Notes: a model not told the origin generated them from the sequence alone. Positions 1 to 11,751 are shown, counted from the first letter of the stretch. The stretch: 64,000 bases of DNA from Paraburkholderia agricolaris (GCF_009455635.1 NZ_QPER01000002.1:3100001-3164000); one strand, 5' to 3'. Numbers and translations: made by a program.

Positions 1-161
1 CGGGTGATTGAATTGAAGTCGGTATCCCACGATCCCCAATCGCGTAGCATGGCGCTTTTGGTGATCAATGAGGTTGTCAGCGGGCCCGGGGTAAGAAGAA
101 CTGGATCCAGTTCAGCATTCACGTTTGTCTCCGTACTATTAGTAGATCTGATAGATGTCAT
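1..161 (-). CDS. phnW: 2-aminoethylphosphonate--pyruvate transaminase, N-terminal part (cut by window edge)
   Basis: Reading the minus strand from an ATG at 161 gives an open frame to base 1 containing [10 protein letters not shown] and [10 protein letters not shown], the N-terminal signature of PhnW. The same signature ([21 protein letters not shown]) starts the complete phnW at 10456. The enzyme is a PLP aminotransferase that converts 2-aminoethylphosphonate plus pyruvate to phosphonoacetaldehyde plus alanine. Its ATG overlaps the stop of the upstream FAD oxidoreductase as ATGA, so the two are translationally coupled at the end of the phn transport operon. Only about 53 codons are visible; the PLP lysine lies outside the window. 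Confidence 0.9.
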   Translation of the reverse strand, partial: MTSIRSTNSTETNVNAELDPVLLTPGPLTTSLITKSAMLRDWGSWDTDFNSIT

Positions 162-1546
162 GCCTTGTCGGACTTGCCCGCCGCTTGCGCGAGGCGGCTG
201 AGCGCTACATCGAAGCACCAGGGTTTGGCGCCGGCGTCCTCCGCGCTTTCCTTGCGGCGAATCGCGTCGCGTACGACAAGTGAACCAACGTAGCGAATCG
301 GTTCCGGCGGAAACACGCCGCGCGGGCCACGAACGAGCGGTGAACGCGTCCATGCATTGTCGAGACCGAGTACGAGCGACGACAGGATCTCGCCGCCCAT
401 ATAGCTCGGTCCGACGCCGTTTCCCGAATAGCCGAAACCGTAGAACACGTCATGCCGTTCGTCGAGCCGGCCGAAGAACGGCAATCCGGTGGCCGACCGA
501 TCTGACGGCCCGTTCCAGCTTGCGGCGATCGGCACCGACGCGAGCTCAGGAAAAAACCCGCTTAGATCGCGCGCAAGCGCTGCCCGATACGGCGAGGGTT
601 GATCGAACACCGGCAGCACGCGACCGCCATACGCAAACGTATTGCCGCCCTTGCCGAGCATCAGCCTGCCATCGGGCGTAGTGCGGTAGTAGTAGACAAA
701 GGTCCGTGAATCGAGCACCGACAGACCGTTCGTGAATCCCAGGCGCTCCAGAACTTCCGGTGCGCGTTCGGTGATGATCATGTCGCTCGATACGAGCGCA
801 ATGCTGCGCTCGAACTGCGGGAAGGTTTGCGCCATCCACGCGTTGATCGCCAGCACGACGCGCTTTGCGCGCACCTCTCCGTACGTCGTGCGAACCAGCG
901 GACCCGGCACATAACTCAGCGATTCGAAGGCGGTCTTCTCATACAGACGAACCCCCATCTCCAAGGCGACGCGTCGCAGTCCGCGCACGAGCAAGGCGGG
1001 CTGCACCGTCGCGGCGACAGGCGAGAAGTCACCCGCGAGGTGCCGCTTCGACCCTGCACGCCGGCGGACTTCTTCGACGTCGAGACTGACGAATGAACCC
1101 ATGCCGCGCTCATCTAGCGCGGCTTTAACGGCTTCAGCGCTGCCAATCTGGGCCGCACTCGTCGCGGTATATAACGTGCCGTCGACGCGAATCTGCGCAT
1201 CGATTCGATGCTCGCGGCAGAAGGCTGTGATCTTATCGACCGTCTGGCGCGAAGCCTCTACGAGCCGTAGTGCCTCGCTTTCGCCGAATAGTCGACGCAG
1301 TGTGAGAAAGCGGGTTTCCCAAGTCAGCAAGCAGCCGCCATTACGGCCACTCGCACCCGCACCGCAGATATCCGCTTCGATCAGCACGACATCCAGATGG
1401 GGATTGGCGCGCTTTAATTGCAGCGCTGTCCAAAGACCGGTAAATCCGCCGCCGACGATACAAACATCGGCGTTCACCGCGCCCTGCAAAGCCGGCGCGT
1501 CAGACGCTTCGCCGCGCAATGCCTGTTCAAGCCAGAAAGGTCTCAT
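158..1546 (-). CDS. FAD-dependent amine oxidoreductase (DAO family) of the phosphonate operon
   Basis: A 462-residue protein of the D-amino-acid oxidase fold. The Rossmann FAD motif VGGGFTG is at residues 31-37, followed by [16 protein letters not shown] near 56-71, which binds the ADP part. Members of this family in 2-aminoethylphosphonate operons (named PbfC or PbfD in the literature as I recall it) oxidise 2-aminoethylphosphonate or its N-methyl derivative to give phosphonoacetaldehyde or free 2-aminoethylphosphonate. The gene lies 31 bp after the permease and overlaps phnW by ATGA. Start ATG at 1546 is preceded by an AGGAA-type ribosome site. The exact substrate is inferred from context, not from active-site residues. 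Confidence 0.85.
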   Translation of the reverse strand: MRPFWLEQALRGEASDAPALQGAVNADVCIVGGGFTGLWTALQLKRANPHLDVVLIEADICGAGASGRNGGCLLTWETRFLTLRRLFGESEALRLVEASRQTVDKITAFCREHRIDAQIRVDGTLYTATSAAQIGSAEAVKAALDERGMGSFVSLDVEEVRRRAGSKRHLAGDFSPVAATVQPALLVRGLRRVALEMGVRLYEKTAFESLSYVPGPLVRTTYGEVRAKRVVLAINAWMAQTFPQFERSIALVSSDMIITERAPEVLERLGFTNGLSVLDSRTFVYYYRTTPDGRLMLGKGGNTFAYGGRVLPVFDQPSPYRAALARDLSGFFPELASVPIAASWNGPSDRSATGLPFFGRLDERHDVFYGFGYSGNGVGPSYMGGEILSSLVLGLDNAWTRSPLVRGPRGVFPPEPIRYVGSLVVRDAIRRKESAEDAGAKPWCFDVALSRLAQAAGKSDKA

Positions 1547-1577
1547 CGCTATTTCCTGTTTGCTCTGCCGGGGTGCG

Positions 1578-3305
1578 TTATCGGCTACGCGACGTATAGC
1601 GCCAGCGCTGCGTGCGCGCCAACAGGAAGCGATTCACTAACGCATACAGCACACACACAAGAGCTGAGGTCACCACGATCAGCGTTGCCATCGCCGCGGC
1701 CGGCCCGATCTGTCCGGCCTCGTCGAGATTCAGGATCGCCACCGACGCTGGTTGCGTACCCGGCGAATAAAGGAAGGCAACTGCCGAGATCGTCGTCATG
1801 CCGTTAATGAAGAAATAGCGGCTGATTTCCAGAATGGCCGGCAAACATACCGGCACGGTGACGCGGAAAAACGTGACATAGAACGGCACTTTCAACGACG
1901 CGGATACCGCCTCGAACTCGTTGTCGATCTGCTTGAGCGCGGTAATGGCGGTCAGATGGCTCGACGAGTAGTAGTGAATGATCGTGACGATGGCAAGAAG
2001 CGGCAGCGACCCGTAGAGAAAATTGAGCGGATTGGCCGGATGATTGAAGAAGAAGATATAACCAATCCCGAGTACGAGACCCGGCACACCCATCGGCAGA
2101 ACCGCGCACAGATTGATGACTGGGCGCAGCCAGTCCATGCCGCGCGTTTTCTCGACCAGATAGGCCCCGCCAAACACCAGCGCAGTCCCCGCTGTCGCGA
2201 CCAGCGCCGCCATTTCCAGGCTGTTTTTGTACGCGCCGATGATGCCTGCGCCGATGAGCCCCATCCGGTAATGACTTAGGCCAAGCGTCAGGTTGTACGG
2301 CCAGAAGTGGACAAACGAGCCATAAATCGAAATCCCGACAATCGCCATCATCAGAAGACACACGACACTGCAGTACGCCAGCATCGCCAGGTCGAAACCG
2401 CGCGACCTCTTAGGTTCATATGGCACCGAGCGCGCGCCAAGCAGCGAACGCTGTTTGCGCCTGACGAAAAAGTCGGTAGCGAAGCTGAGGAGTGCCGGCA
2501 GCAGCAGCAGAATGCTCACCACCGCACTGGTATTGAAATCCTGGAGACCGACGATGAGCTTGTACACGTCGGTGGACAGCACGTTGTATGAGCCACCGAT
2601 CACGATCGGTACGCCGAAGTCGTTCACGCAGATGGTGAACACCACCATTGTCGCGCTGATCAGACCATACTTCGCGCCGGGCAGCGTGATCGTGAAAAAC
2701 TTGCGCAAACGGCTCGTACCCATTGCGTCCGCGGCTTCATACAGGCGTGCGTCCGTCAACGACAACGCAGTGATCAGGATCATCAACACGTGCGGCATTG
2801 CCGCGTACACCAGACTCGCGATGATCCCCGGTGCGCCATAAATGCTGTGACCGGCCATCCAGCGCCGCAGCAGACCTGCGTTGCCGAACCAGTAGATAAA
2901 CGACACCGCCGACAGCAGCGTCGGCGCAAGAAGTGGAATCAGAGCGATGTTGCGCACGAGTCCCTTGAACGGCATGCAACTGCGCGTTAGGGCGTACGCG
3001 AACGTGAAGGCGAGCGGAATCGTAATCGCTGTCACCGAGACCGCAACAAACAGCGAATGCCCAACCGAGTTCCACAGCGCCGGGGTCCGGAAGTACGACG
3101 TGAAATTGGCGAGACCGACGAAGCGCCCATCGCGATCCTCGACGCATCGCATGATGACCATCGTGAGCGGCGCAAGCAGGGCCAGCAGCAGAAAACATCC
3201 CATCAGCAGCATGCCCGCATGGCCGATGCGATCCTGCCAGTGGGTACGTTGCCGTACTTCGGTAAGCATCACGTCTTTTCCTGGTTCGGTGAGTGTCGTA
3301 CTCAT
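1578..3305 (-). CDS. 2-aminoethylphosphonate ABC transporter permease, two permease domains fused
   Basis: A 575-residue inner-membrane protein with two complete binding-protein-dependent permease units. Each unit carries an EAA loop: EAADAMGTSRLRKFF in the first half and EFEAVSASLKVPFYVTFF in the second. Between them a new hydrophobic block starts near residue 300. This fused form, with twice the usual permease length, matches the PhnU2-type putative 2-aminoethylphosphonate permease family and the FbpB/AfuB iron permeases. The start ATG at 3305 overlaps the ATPase stop as ATGA. Phosphonate specificity rests on the neighbours (ATPase, FAD oxidase, phnW). No periplasmic binding protein gene is adjacent in this window. 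Confidence 0.9.
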   Translation of the reverse strand: MSTTLTEPGKDVMLTEVRQRTHWQDRIGHAGMLLMGCFLLLALLAPLTMVIMRCVEDRDGRFVGLANFTSYFRTPALWNSVGHSLFVAVSVTAITIPLAFTFAYALTRSCMPFKGLVRNIALIPLLAPTLLSAVSFIYWFGNAGLLRRWMAGHSIYGAPGIIASLVYAAMPHVLMILITALSLTDARLYEAADAMGTSRLRKFFTITLPGAKYGLISATMVVFTICVNDFGVPIVIGGSYNVLSTDVYKLIVGLQDFNTSAVVSILLLLPALLSFATDFFVRRKQRSLLGARSVPYEPKRSRGFDLAMLAYCSVVCLLMMAIVGISIYGSFVHFWPYNLTLGLSHYRMGLIGAGIIGAYKNSLEMAALVATAGTALVFGGAYLVEKTRGMDWLRPVINLCAVLPMGVPGLVLGIGYIFFFNHPANPLNFLYGSLPLLAIVTIIHYYSSSHLTAITALKQIDNEFEAVSASLKVPFYVTFFRVTVPVCLPAILEISRYFFINGMTTISAVAFLYSPGTQPASVAILNLDEAGQIGPAAAMATLIVVTSALVCVLYALVNRFLLARTQRWRYTSRSR

Positions 3306-4393
3306 TGCACCCTCCGCTGGTCTTCACCGAAGATCCGCACGCGGTTGCCGAGGACAGCGAGATTAAGCACCGAGCCTTCCTGCAGGTCGAATTCAGTCAT
3401 ATCGTGATACGACAGATCGGCCAGTACTTCAGTCCCGGGCATGCCGTCCACCTGAACGCTGACCCGGCAGAATGCCCCCAGAAATTCCAGCTTCTCGATA
3501 CGGCCACTCAGCGTGTTGCCGGCTTTCGTGTCGACGCCCCGCACGACGAGATCCTCCGGACGCAGGAACAGCGACACTCGCGAACCGCCCTTGAGCGACT
3601 CGCTCACCTTCACGCAGTTCAGGCCGACGTCACCCACCTGGATCGCGCCGTTCGCACTCACGGTGGCCGGCAGAATATTGGCCTTGCCGACAAAGTCGGC
3701 AACGAACGGCGTTGCTGGCTCGCGATAAATCTCGGTCGGCGTGCCGACCTGCTCGATCACGCCGTGATTCATCACCACGATGCGGTCGGCCATCGAAAGC
3801 GCCTCCTCCTGATCGTGCGTCACCATGATCGTCGTTACCCCGAGGCGCTGTTGCAGCTGGCGGATCTCCTGACGCAAACGAACCCGCACCCGCGCATCGA
3901 GCGCAGACAACGGTTCGTCGAGCAACAACAGACCGGGCGAAGTAGCCAGCGCCCGCGCGAGAGCAATGCGCTGCTGCTGGCCGCCGGACAGTTGACCGGG
4001 ATGTTTTGGGCCGCTATCGGGCAGACCGACGAGCGCGAGCAGTTCGGCCACACGCTCGCGGATCACCGCTTTGCGCACTTTCCTGTTCGTCAGACCATAG
4101 GCGACGTTCTCGTTGACCGTGAGATTCGGAAACAGCGCGTACGACTGAAACACGATGCCGTAGTCGCGCAGCATGGGCGGCAGCATGGAAATGTCCTTGC
4201 CGGCCTGCGCGATGGTGCCCGCGCTTTGCGTCTCCAGACCCGCGATGATCCGTAGCAAGGTGGTCTTGCCACAACCCGAAGGGCCCAGAAAACAGACCAT
4301 TTCCCCCTTGAAAATTGTCAGATTGACATCCTTCAGAACCGGGGTCGAACCGAACTGCTTGTGAATCCCTTCGATGCGCAGGTAATCCGACAT
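3302..4393 (-). CDS. 2-aminoethylphosphonate ABC transporter ATP-binding protein
   Basis: A 363-residue ABC ATPase. Walker A is GPSGCGKTT at about residues 37-45, the signature is LSGGQQQR, Walker B is LLLLDEPLSALDAR, and a C-terminal TOBE-type region begins near residue 240, as in PotA/FbpC/PhnT2 proteins. Two in-frame ATGs exist at 4399 and 4393. The GGAGG ribosome site touches the first and lies six bases before the second, so 4393 is preferred. It is the first gene of the minus-strand phn operon and overlaps the permease by four bases. Confidence 0.92.
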   Translation of the reverse strand: MSDYLRIEGIHKQFGSTPVLKDVNLTIFKGEMVCFLGPSGCGKTTLLRIIAGLETQSAGTIAQAGKDISMLPPMLRDYGIVFQSYALFPNLTVNENVAYGLTNRKVRKAVIRERVAELLALVGLPDSGPKHPGQLSGGQQQRIALARALATSPGLLLLDEPLSALDARVRVRLRQEIRQLQQRLGVTTIMVTHDQEEALSMADRIVVMNHGVIEQVGTPTEIYREPATPFVADFVGKANILPATVSANGAIQVGDVGLNCVKVSESLKGGSRVSLFLRPEDLVVRGVDTKAGNTLSGRIEKLEFLGAFCRVSVQVDGMPGTEVLADLSYHDMTEFDLQEGSVLNLAVLGNRVRIFGEDQRRVQ

Positions 4394-6055
<1,662 letters not shown>

Positions 6056-6089
6056 CCATCAATAACCTTCTTTCACATCAGGAGACAGC

Positions 6090-7547
6090 ATGAATGCCAT
6101 CGTGGAATCACGGCCATCTTTGCCGGTCCGTCATGAAGCCCTTCGAATCTGCGGAGAACAGATCCGACGCGAACAGGTCATCGAGGTTCTGAATCCGTAT
6201 AACGGCGAGTTGGTCGGCACGGTGCCCAAGGCGACGCTCGCCGACGTGAGGCGCGCCTTCGCGTACGCCCACGCTTACCGCGCCAAGCTCACCCGCTACG
6301 AACGCTCGCAGATCCTGCGACGCGCCGCCGAGATCGTGCGGGAGCGCACCGAAGAGATCTCCGCCCTGATTACCGCCGAAGCCGGTCTGTGCAGGAAGGA
6401 CTCCCTGTACGAAGCGGGCCGCGTCAGCGACGTGCTGATCTTCGGCGCAAACGAGGCGCTCAAGGACGACGGCCAGGTGTTTTCCTGCGATCTGACGCCC
6501 CATGGCAAGAAGCGGCGTGTCTATACGTTGCGCGATCCTCTGCTGGGCGTGATTTCCGCCATCACGCCGTTTAACCATCCGATGAATCAGGTCGCGCACA
6601 AGATCGTGCCGTCTATCGCGACGAACAACAGGATCGTGGTCAAGCCGTCGGAAAAGGTGCCGCTGTCCACCTATCTGCTCGCCGACATCCTGTACGCGGC
6701 CGGCCTGCCTCAGGAAATGCTGCAGGTTCTCACTGGCGACCCCAAAGAGATCGCCGACGAACTGATCACCAATAAGCACATCGATCTGATCACATTCACC
6801 GGGGGCGTACCAATCGGCAAATACATCGCCGAGAAAATGGGCTACCGGCGTGCAGTGCTCGAACTTGGTGGCAACGACCCGATTATCGTCATGGAAGACG
6901 CCGATCTCGACGAGGCCAGCACGCTCGCCGTGTCGGGCTCGTACAAAAACTCCGGTCAACGCTGCACGGCGGTCAAGCGGATGCTGGTGCATGAAGCGGT
7001 GGCCGACCGTTTTGTGGAGTTGCTGGTTGAAAAGACCCGCGCGGTGCGCTATGGCGATCCGGCTGACCCGGCCACCGATATGGGCACCGTCATCGACGAG
7101 GCCGCAGCAAAGTTCTTCGAAGCGCAAGTCAACGATGCCGTGAGCCGCGGCGCGAAACTGCTGTACGGCAACGTTCGCAAAGGCGCGCTCTACTCGCCGA
7201 CCGTCGTGGACCACGTGACGCCCGACATGCCGCTCGTCAAATACGAAACCTTCGGACCGGTGTCGCCGGTGATCCGATTCCGCGACATCGACGATGCGAT
7301 CCGGATTTCGAATTCGACCGACTACGGACTGTCGTCCTCGGTCTGCACGAATCGTATGGACTACATCACGCGTTTCATCGCCGAACTCGAAGTCGGCAGT
7401 GTCAATGTGCGTGAAGTCCCCGGTTACCGGCTTGAACTCACGCCGTTCGGCGGCATCAAGGACTCGGGCCTGGGTTACAAGGAAGGCGTGCAGGAAGCGA
7501 TGAAGAGTTTCACTCACGTGAAGACGTACTCGTTGCCCTGGAATTGA
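6090..7547 (+). CDS. phnY: Phosphonoacetaldehyde dehydrogenase
   Basis: A 485-residue NAD-dependent aldehyde dehydrogenase. The catalytic cysteine is Cys292 in NSGQRCTAVKR, the general base is Glu258 in VLELGGNDP, and ITPFNHP plus FTGGVPIG mark the cofactor site. It oxidises phosphonoacetaldehyde to phosphonoacetate, the substrate of the preceding phnA. A GGAGACAGC ribosome site lies directly before the ATG. A hairpin follows the stop at 7556-7597, so phnA-phnY probably ends here. The phosphonate-specific assignment comes from overall similarity to PhnY and the gene order; a generic aldehyde dehydrogenase is unlikely. Confidence 0.93.
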   Translation: MNAIVESRPSLPVRHEALRICGEQIRREQVIEVLNPYNGELVGTVPKATLADVRRAFAYAHAYRAKLTRYERSQILRRAAEIVRERTEEISALITAEAGLCRKDSLYEAGRVSDVLIFGANEALKDDGQVFSCDLTPHGKKRRVYTLRDPLLGVISAITPFNHPMNQVAHKIVPSIATNNRIVVKPSEKVPLSTYLLADILYAAGLPQEMLQVLTGDPKEIADELITNKHIDLITFTGGVPIGKYIAEKMGYRRAVLELGGNDPIIVMEDADLDEASTLAVSGSYKNSGQRCTAVKRMLVHEAVADRFVELLVEKTRAVRYGDPADPATDMGTVIDEAAAKFFEAQVNDAVSRGAKLLYGNVRKGALYSPTVVDHVTPDMPLVKYETFGPVSPVIRFRDIDDAIRISNSTDYGLSSSVCTNRMDYITRFIAELEVGSVNVREVPGYRLELTPFGGIKDSGLGYKEGVQEAMKSFTHVKTYSLPWN

Positions 7548-7555
7548 GTATCGAT

Positions 7556-7597
7556 CCTTCCCGGTGTCTCCGGTGAAAGCCGGAAGCATCGGGAAGG
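7556..7597 (+). terminator. Hairpin after phnY
   Basis: Arms ccttcccggtg (7556-7566) and catcgggaagg (7587-7597) pair over 11 positions with one G-T pair, and an inner tccgg/ccgga stem sits in the loop. No clear T tract follows, so it may be a Rho-assisted terminator or an mRNA stabiliser. Confidence 0.5.
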
Positions 7598-7693
7598 TCG
7601 CCGCTATCTTTACGCCTGCGCCGTCTGGCAGGCTTTATCGCGCGGTGCGGCCAGACGATTGCATCGCTTGCATTAACGGGACGCGACCCAGCC

Positions 7694-7942
7694 ATGAACA
7701 CGCATGAGAAATGTTTACGCTCCCTGATCGAGAAATGGCTCTCGCCTACGCCCGCGATGGCCGTGCGCGTCATTCGTGCCAGTTGTACCCGCTCGAACTG
7801 CAGACGCTACGTGCGCGTCGAAACATTGGGGCCACGTGGCCTGTTCGCCATGTTTTTCTTCCAGCATGAAGATGGTTCGTGGCAGGTTTTCCCTCCTGAA
7901 TTGCAGCGGCCGGCGATAGGTGCATATCAGTATGCAGCCTGA
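7694..7942 (+). CDS. Small hypothetical protein
   Basis: An 82-residue basic, soluble protein with no signal peptide or membrane segment. The middle (CRRYVRVETLGP) and the aromatic stretch FAMFFFQHEDGSWQVFPPE look like a single folded domain, and the composition is protein-like in this frame only. I have the impression of similar short proteins in Burkholderia genomes but cannot confirm it here. It has no good ribosome site, and it stands alone between phnY and the chemoreceptor. Function unknown. Confidence 0.6.
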   Translation: MNTHEKCLRSLIEKWLSPTPAMAVRVIRASCTRSNCRRYVRVETLGPRGLFAMFFFQHEDGSWQVFPPELQRPAIGAYQYAA

Positions 7943-8429
7943 CCCGAATGCCGTTTTCTCGTAACGCACGCAGTACGCCGAGGCGGCGTTCTGCTGAATT
8001 CGGTTTTTCCAATCGGGGAATCCAGCGATGACCAATGACAGACAAAACGGAACTGGGAAACGACACGTCCAGCCCCTGCGGGAGATAGACGATCGTCGCG
8101 AAAGGGCCGCAAACAATAGCCGGACCAACTGGGCCTGGGCACACGGCAGAGCGGGCTACGACTGGATGGATTCGCACCACCTCTCCGTCGATTTCACTGA
8201 CTTCACCGAAGCACAGGTACAAATTGTGAAAATAATCGAGTAAATCTATTTTGACAGGATAACTTATTTATCCGGGAAGATCGCATTCTGGAAGATTGGT
8301 GTAGCGGCATCTTTGGAAGCGACGATCTTGCAGGCTTGCCTCACCTGATAATCATTCGGCGCGGAACCGGCATCGACAGCGGCGCGACGCTCCTGGCATG
8401 GCTCATTGCTTACTTCGAAAGACTCCGAC
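7943..8429. other. Intergenic region before the chemoreceptor
   Basis: 487 bases with no convincing gene; open frames on both strands here (for example 7770-8222 minus) lack a ribosome site or a recognisable domain. Near the 3' end, TTGACA (8251-8256) is followed at once by the inverted repeat ggataa-cttat-ttatcc (8257-8273), which could be a promoter with an operator. Confidence 0.5.
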
Positions 8430-10229
8430 ATGTTCCCTTCCATTCGCGCACGCATCGTCGCCCTGTGCGTCGCCATCGTTGTGGTCGCGCTCGCGGCTAA
8501 CACCGTTCTCAACTATGTCGTCGCCAACTCGTATAACGCCGAGGCAATCGAAAGCAGTTTGAATGCTGTCGAAAGCGGACATGCAGACGGTATCGAAGAC
8601 TGGATCGCCTCCAATAGCCAGATGATCAACTCGTTGCAGGACGCCGTGCTGCAACCCGATCCACTCACCGCGTTCAGGCAGGTCGCCGCCGCGGGAAAGT
8701 TCACCAACGTGTACGTCGGCTACGCGGACAAAACCTGGAAGTTCACCGACCCGACCGGTATCCCACCTGACTACGACCCGACCCGGCGTCCCTGGTACAA
8801 GCAGGCCGCAGCAGCGGGCAAACCCGTGGTGACGCCGCCATATGTCGACGTGGGCACCGGCAAGCTGGTGGTCTCGTTCGCCGTGCCCGTGGTGCGCGAC
8901 GGCGTGGTAAAGGGCGTCGTGTCCGGCGACGTCGCGATGGACAGCGTGATTGCCAACGTCAAGGCGATTCACCCGACACCCGCGAGCTTCGGCATGCTGA
9001 TCGACACGAGCGGCCATATCGTTGCGCACCCGGACGCGAAGCTAACCCTGAAACCGGTCACGGACCTGGCGCCCGCGCTCACAGGCGACAAACTAACCGC
9101 ACTCTTCAGCGCCGACCACCCCATCGAAGTCGACGTGAGCGGCAGCACGAAGCTGCTGCGCGCTCAGGCCATTCCCGGCACTGACTGGTATGCGGTCGTC
9201 GCACTCGACAAAGCGGAAGCGACGGCAGGCATGCGATCGCTGCTGACGGCTTCGATCATCGCGCTGATCGTGATTGCCGTCATTGCCGCCGCGATCGTGG
9301 CCGCGGTCACCGCCGTGTCGTTCCAGCGCCTCTCGAAAGTACGCGATGCAATGGACGCAATCGGCTCGGGCGAAGGCGATCTGACTCAACGTCTGCCGGC
9401 CACCGGCAATGACGAGGTCACGCAGATCGCGCGCGCGTTCAATACCTTCATCGACAAACTCAGCCACGTGATGCGCCAGATTCGCGATGCCAGCGAATCG
9501 GTACGCGTTGCCGCAAATGAAATCGCCGCGGGCAACGTCGACCTGTCGGGCCGCACCGAATCCGCTGCGGCCAGCCTGCAGCAGACCGCTGCGTCGATGG
9601 AAGAAATCACCTCGACGGTCACGCAATCGGCGAGCGCCGCGAAGCAGGCCGATGACACCGCCGTGTGCGCGTCGCAGGTCGCTTCGCGCGGCGGCGTGGT
9701 GATCTCCGACGTGATTACGACGATGGGCGAGATCGAACAGGCGTCGGTGAAAATCTCCGACATCATCGGCGTAATCGACGGCATCGCGTTCCAGACCAAC
9801 ATTCTCGCGTTGAACGCGGCGGTCGAAGCGGCACGCGCCGGCGAACAGGGTCGCGGCTTCGCGGTGGTGGCCGGCGAGGTGCGCAGCCTCGCGCAACGCA
9901 GCGCGCAGGCCGCCAAGGAGATCAAGGCGCTGATCGAATCGACGGTGGCGAGTGTGAGCTCCGGTTCAGGCCAGGTCCGTCAGGCCGGCGCGACGATGAC
10001 GGAGATCGTCAGCAACGTGGCCAACGTGACAACCATCATTTCCGAAATCACCCAGGCGGCCAACGAACAGACGCGCGGCATCCAGGAAGTCAACCGCGCG
10101 GTCAGCCAGCTCGACGAAATGGTTCAGCAGAATGCCGCACTGGTCGAGGAATCGACAGCGGCCGCCACCGCGTTGCAAAGCCAGGCCGTGAGTCTTGCCG
10201 GCGCCGTCGCGCAATTCAAGCTGGACTAA
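8430..10229 (+). CDS. Methyl-accepting chemotaxis protein with periplasmic Cache sensor
   Basis: A 599-residue transmembrane chemoreceptor. Residues 8-30 form the first membrane helix. A Cache-type ligand domain follows, with the typical [11 protein letters not shown] and [14 protein letters not shown] motifs. The second helix is near 275-300, then HAMP, then a cytoplasmic coiled coil with the conserved hairpin tip around [20 protein letters not shown]. The frame opens at a TTG at 8406, but the ATG at 8430 fits the usual N-terminus. It lies between phnY and the second phnW, so its ligand could be a phosphonate or related metabolite; that is inference only. Confidence 0.92.
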   Translation: MFPSIRARIVALCVAIVVVALAANTVLNYVVANSYNAEAIESSLNAVESGHADGIEDWIASNSQMINSLQDAVLQPDPLTAFRQVAAAGKFTNVYVGYADKTWKFTDPTGIPPDYDPTRRPWYKQAAAAGKPVVTPPYVDVGTGKLVVSFAVPVVRDGVVKGVVSGDVAMDSVIANVKAIHPTPASFGMLIDTSGHIVAHPDAKLTLKPVTDLAPALTGDKLTALFSADHPIEVDVSGSTKLLRAQAIPGTDWYAVVALDKAEATAGMRSLLTASIIALIVIAVIAAAIVAAVTAVSFQRLSKVRDAMDAIGSGEGDLTQRLPATGNDEVTQIARAFNTFIDKLSHVMRQIRDASESVRVAANEIAAGNVDLSGRTESAAASLQQTAASMEEITSTVTQSASAAKQADDTAVCASQVASRGGVVISDVITTMGEIEQASVKISDIIGVIDGIAFQTNILALNAAVEAARAGEQGRGFAVVAGEVRSLAQRSAQAAKEIKALIESTVASVSSGSGQVRQAGATMTEIVSNVANVTTIISEITQAANEQTRGIQEVNRAVSQLDEMVQQNAALVEESTAAATALQSQAVSLAGAVAQFKLD

Positions 10230-10455
10230 GGCGCATGCTGTAGCGTGTCTGAACGGCCACTGCTATGGTTGCTGCACTCACTTAACTACGTCTCTTCCAG
10301 ACCACGCTACTGGGAGCCGCCGGACTCTCTGAGGCAGTTTCGCTGAGACATCGAATGTGTTTATTTGTGGCATATTGACTGATTTTGTTGCATACCTTAG
10401 AGTGGATTTCATGCGTCGATACAGGCGCCAAACAGACTTTCAGAGGAGAACTTTG

Positions 10456-11613
10456 ATGACCAGTTCCACAGATGCCACGGTGGCCACTTCCGAAACGGGC
10501 GATCCGTTATTGCTGACCCCTGGGCCGCTTACTACGTCGCGCACCGTCAAGGCTGCGATGGTGCACGACTGGGGCTCGCGAGACGCGAACTTCGTCGAGA
10601 TTAACCGATCGGCACTCGCACGCCTTGCCGAGATCGCGAACGGCGCGGGCGACTGGGTGACGGTGCCGATGCAGGGCTCGGGAACCTTCGCGGTCGAAGC
10701 GATGCTGACGAGCTTTGTGCCCGCAGACGGCACCGCGCTGGTGCTGATCAATGGCGCCTACGGCAAGCGGGCGAAGCGCATCCTCGAGATCGCGCGGCGC
10801 GAGACGCTGGTCTACGAGACTGCCGAGGACACGCCGCCCGACCTCGGCGAGGTCGAAGCGATTCTCGCGCGTACGCCCTCGATCACCCATGTGTTCGCCG
10901 TCCATTGTGAAACCACGACAGGCATACTGAACCCGATCGCGCAGCTTGGCGCACTCGCGGCGAAATATGGCAAGAGTTATCTGGTTGACTCGATGAGCGC
11001 ATTCGGTGCGCTGCCGCTCGACGTACGCTCGATGCACATCGACGCGGTAGCTGCATCGTCGAACAAATGCATTGAGGGCGTTCCCGGCCTCGGCTTTGTG
11101 ATCTGCCGGCGCGAGGCGCTCGAGCGGACGAAGGGTAATGCGACTACGCTGGTGCTTGATCTGCACGACCAATGTGCCAACCTGGAGAAGACCAGCCAGT
11201 ACCGCTTCACGCCGCCGACCCACGTGATTGTCGCGTTTCACCAGGCGCTCGAGGAGTTTGTCGCCGAAGGCGGTGTGGCGGGTCGCGGTGCACGCTACCG
11301 GAACAATTGCCGGATCCTCCTTGAGGGCATGCGCGCGCTCGGCTTCAGGCCGCTACTGCCAGATGCGCTACAGGCGCCCATCATCGTCACGTTCCATATG
11401 CCCACGGATCCGCGTTTCGTGTTCCAGCGCTTCTACGACAGCCTCAAGCAACGTGGCTTCGTGATCTATCCGGGCAAGCTCACCGTGGCTGAATCGTTCC
11501 GGATTGGCTGTATCGGCCGCATCGGCGAGCCGGAGTTGCGTGCGGCACTTGCAGCGATCCGCGCGGTGCTAGACGAGATGGGTGTGACCGGACTCAGCGC
11601 TCAAACGGCTTGA
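10456..11613 (+). CDS. phnW: 2-aminoethylphosphonate--pyruvate transaminase, second copy
   Basis: A complete 385-residue PLP aminotransferase of the PhnW family. It has [11 protein letters not shown] near the N-terminus, MQGSGTFAVEA for phosphate binding, VDSMSAFGALP, and the PLP lysine Lys204 in SSNKCIEGVPG. The frame opens at 10357, but the ATG at 10456 has AGAGGAGA seven bases upstream. It is monocistronic by position, about 11 kb from the edge-truncated phnW at 161. At the N-terminus the two differ at many positions (HDWGSRDANF against [10 protein letters not shown]), so they are paralogues and not a recent duplication. Confidence 0.93.
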   Translation: MTSSTDATVATSETGDPLLLTPGPLTTSRTVKAAMVHDWGSRDANFVEINRSALARLAEIANGAGDWVTVPMQGSGTFAVEAMLTSFVPADGTALVLINGAYGKRAKRILEIARRETLVYETAEDTPPDLGEVEAILARTPSITHVFAVHCETTTGILNPIAQLGALAAKYGKSYLVDSMSAFGALPLDVRSMHIDAVAASSNKCIEGVPGLGFVICRREALERTKGNATTLVLDLHDQCANLEKTSQYRFTPPTHVIVAFHQALEEFVAEGGVAGRGARYRNNCRILLEGMRALGFRPLLPDALQAPIIVTFHMPTDPRFVFQRFYDSLKQRGFVIYPGKLTVAESFRIGCIGRIGEPELRAALAAIRAVLDEMGVTGLSAQTA

Positions 11614-11658
11614 AGAAGACCGCTGCGCGTACGCCACCCCGCACCGTCGTAGTGGTGA

Positions 11659-11702
11659 ACGGCTGCTCGACGTGCCGATCCGGTTCACGTCGAGCCAGCC
11701 GT
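11659..11702 (+). terminator. Hairpin after the second phnW
   Basis: Arms acggctgctcgacgtg (11659-11674) and cacgtcgagccagccgt (11686-11702) pair along their whole length apart from one bulged base, with an 11-base loop, 45 bases after the phnW stop. No T tract follows. Confidence 0.5.
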
Positions 11703-11751
11703 CCGTTGGAAACGAGCCGATACGGGAACTTGCGCTGACGCAGGGATCGGG

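Noticed and set aside
3293..4255. 320-codon plus-strand frame opposite the phn ATPase gene
   Set aside because: Antisense shadow of a clear ABC ATPase with all nucleotide-binding motifs.
6108..7589. 493-codon open frame on the minus strand opposite phnY
   Set aside because: High-GC antisense shadow: phnY on the plus strand has full aldehyde dehydrogenase motifs, while the antisense frame is rich in His, Arg and Gly with no recognisable domain.
7770..8222. 150-codon minus-strand ORF in the gap before the chemoreceptor
   Set aside because: No ribosome site, no domain, and competing frames of similar length overlap it on both strands.
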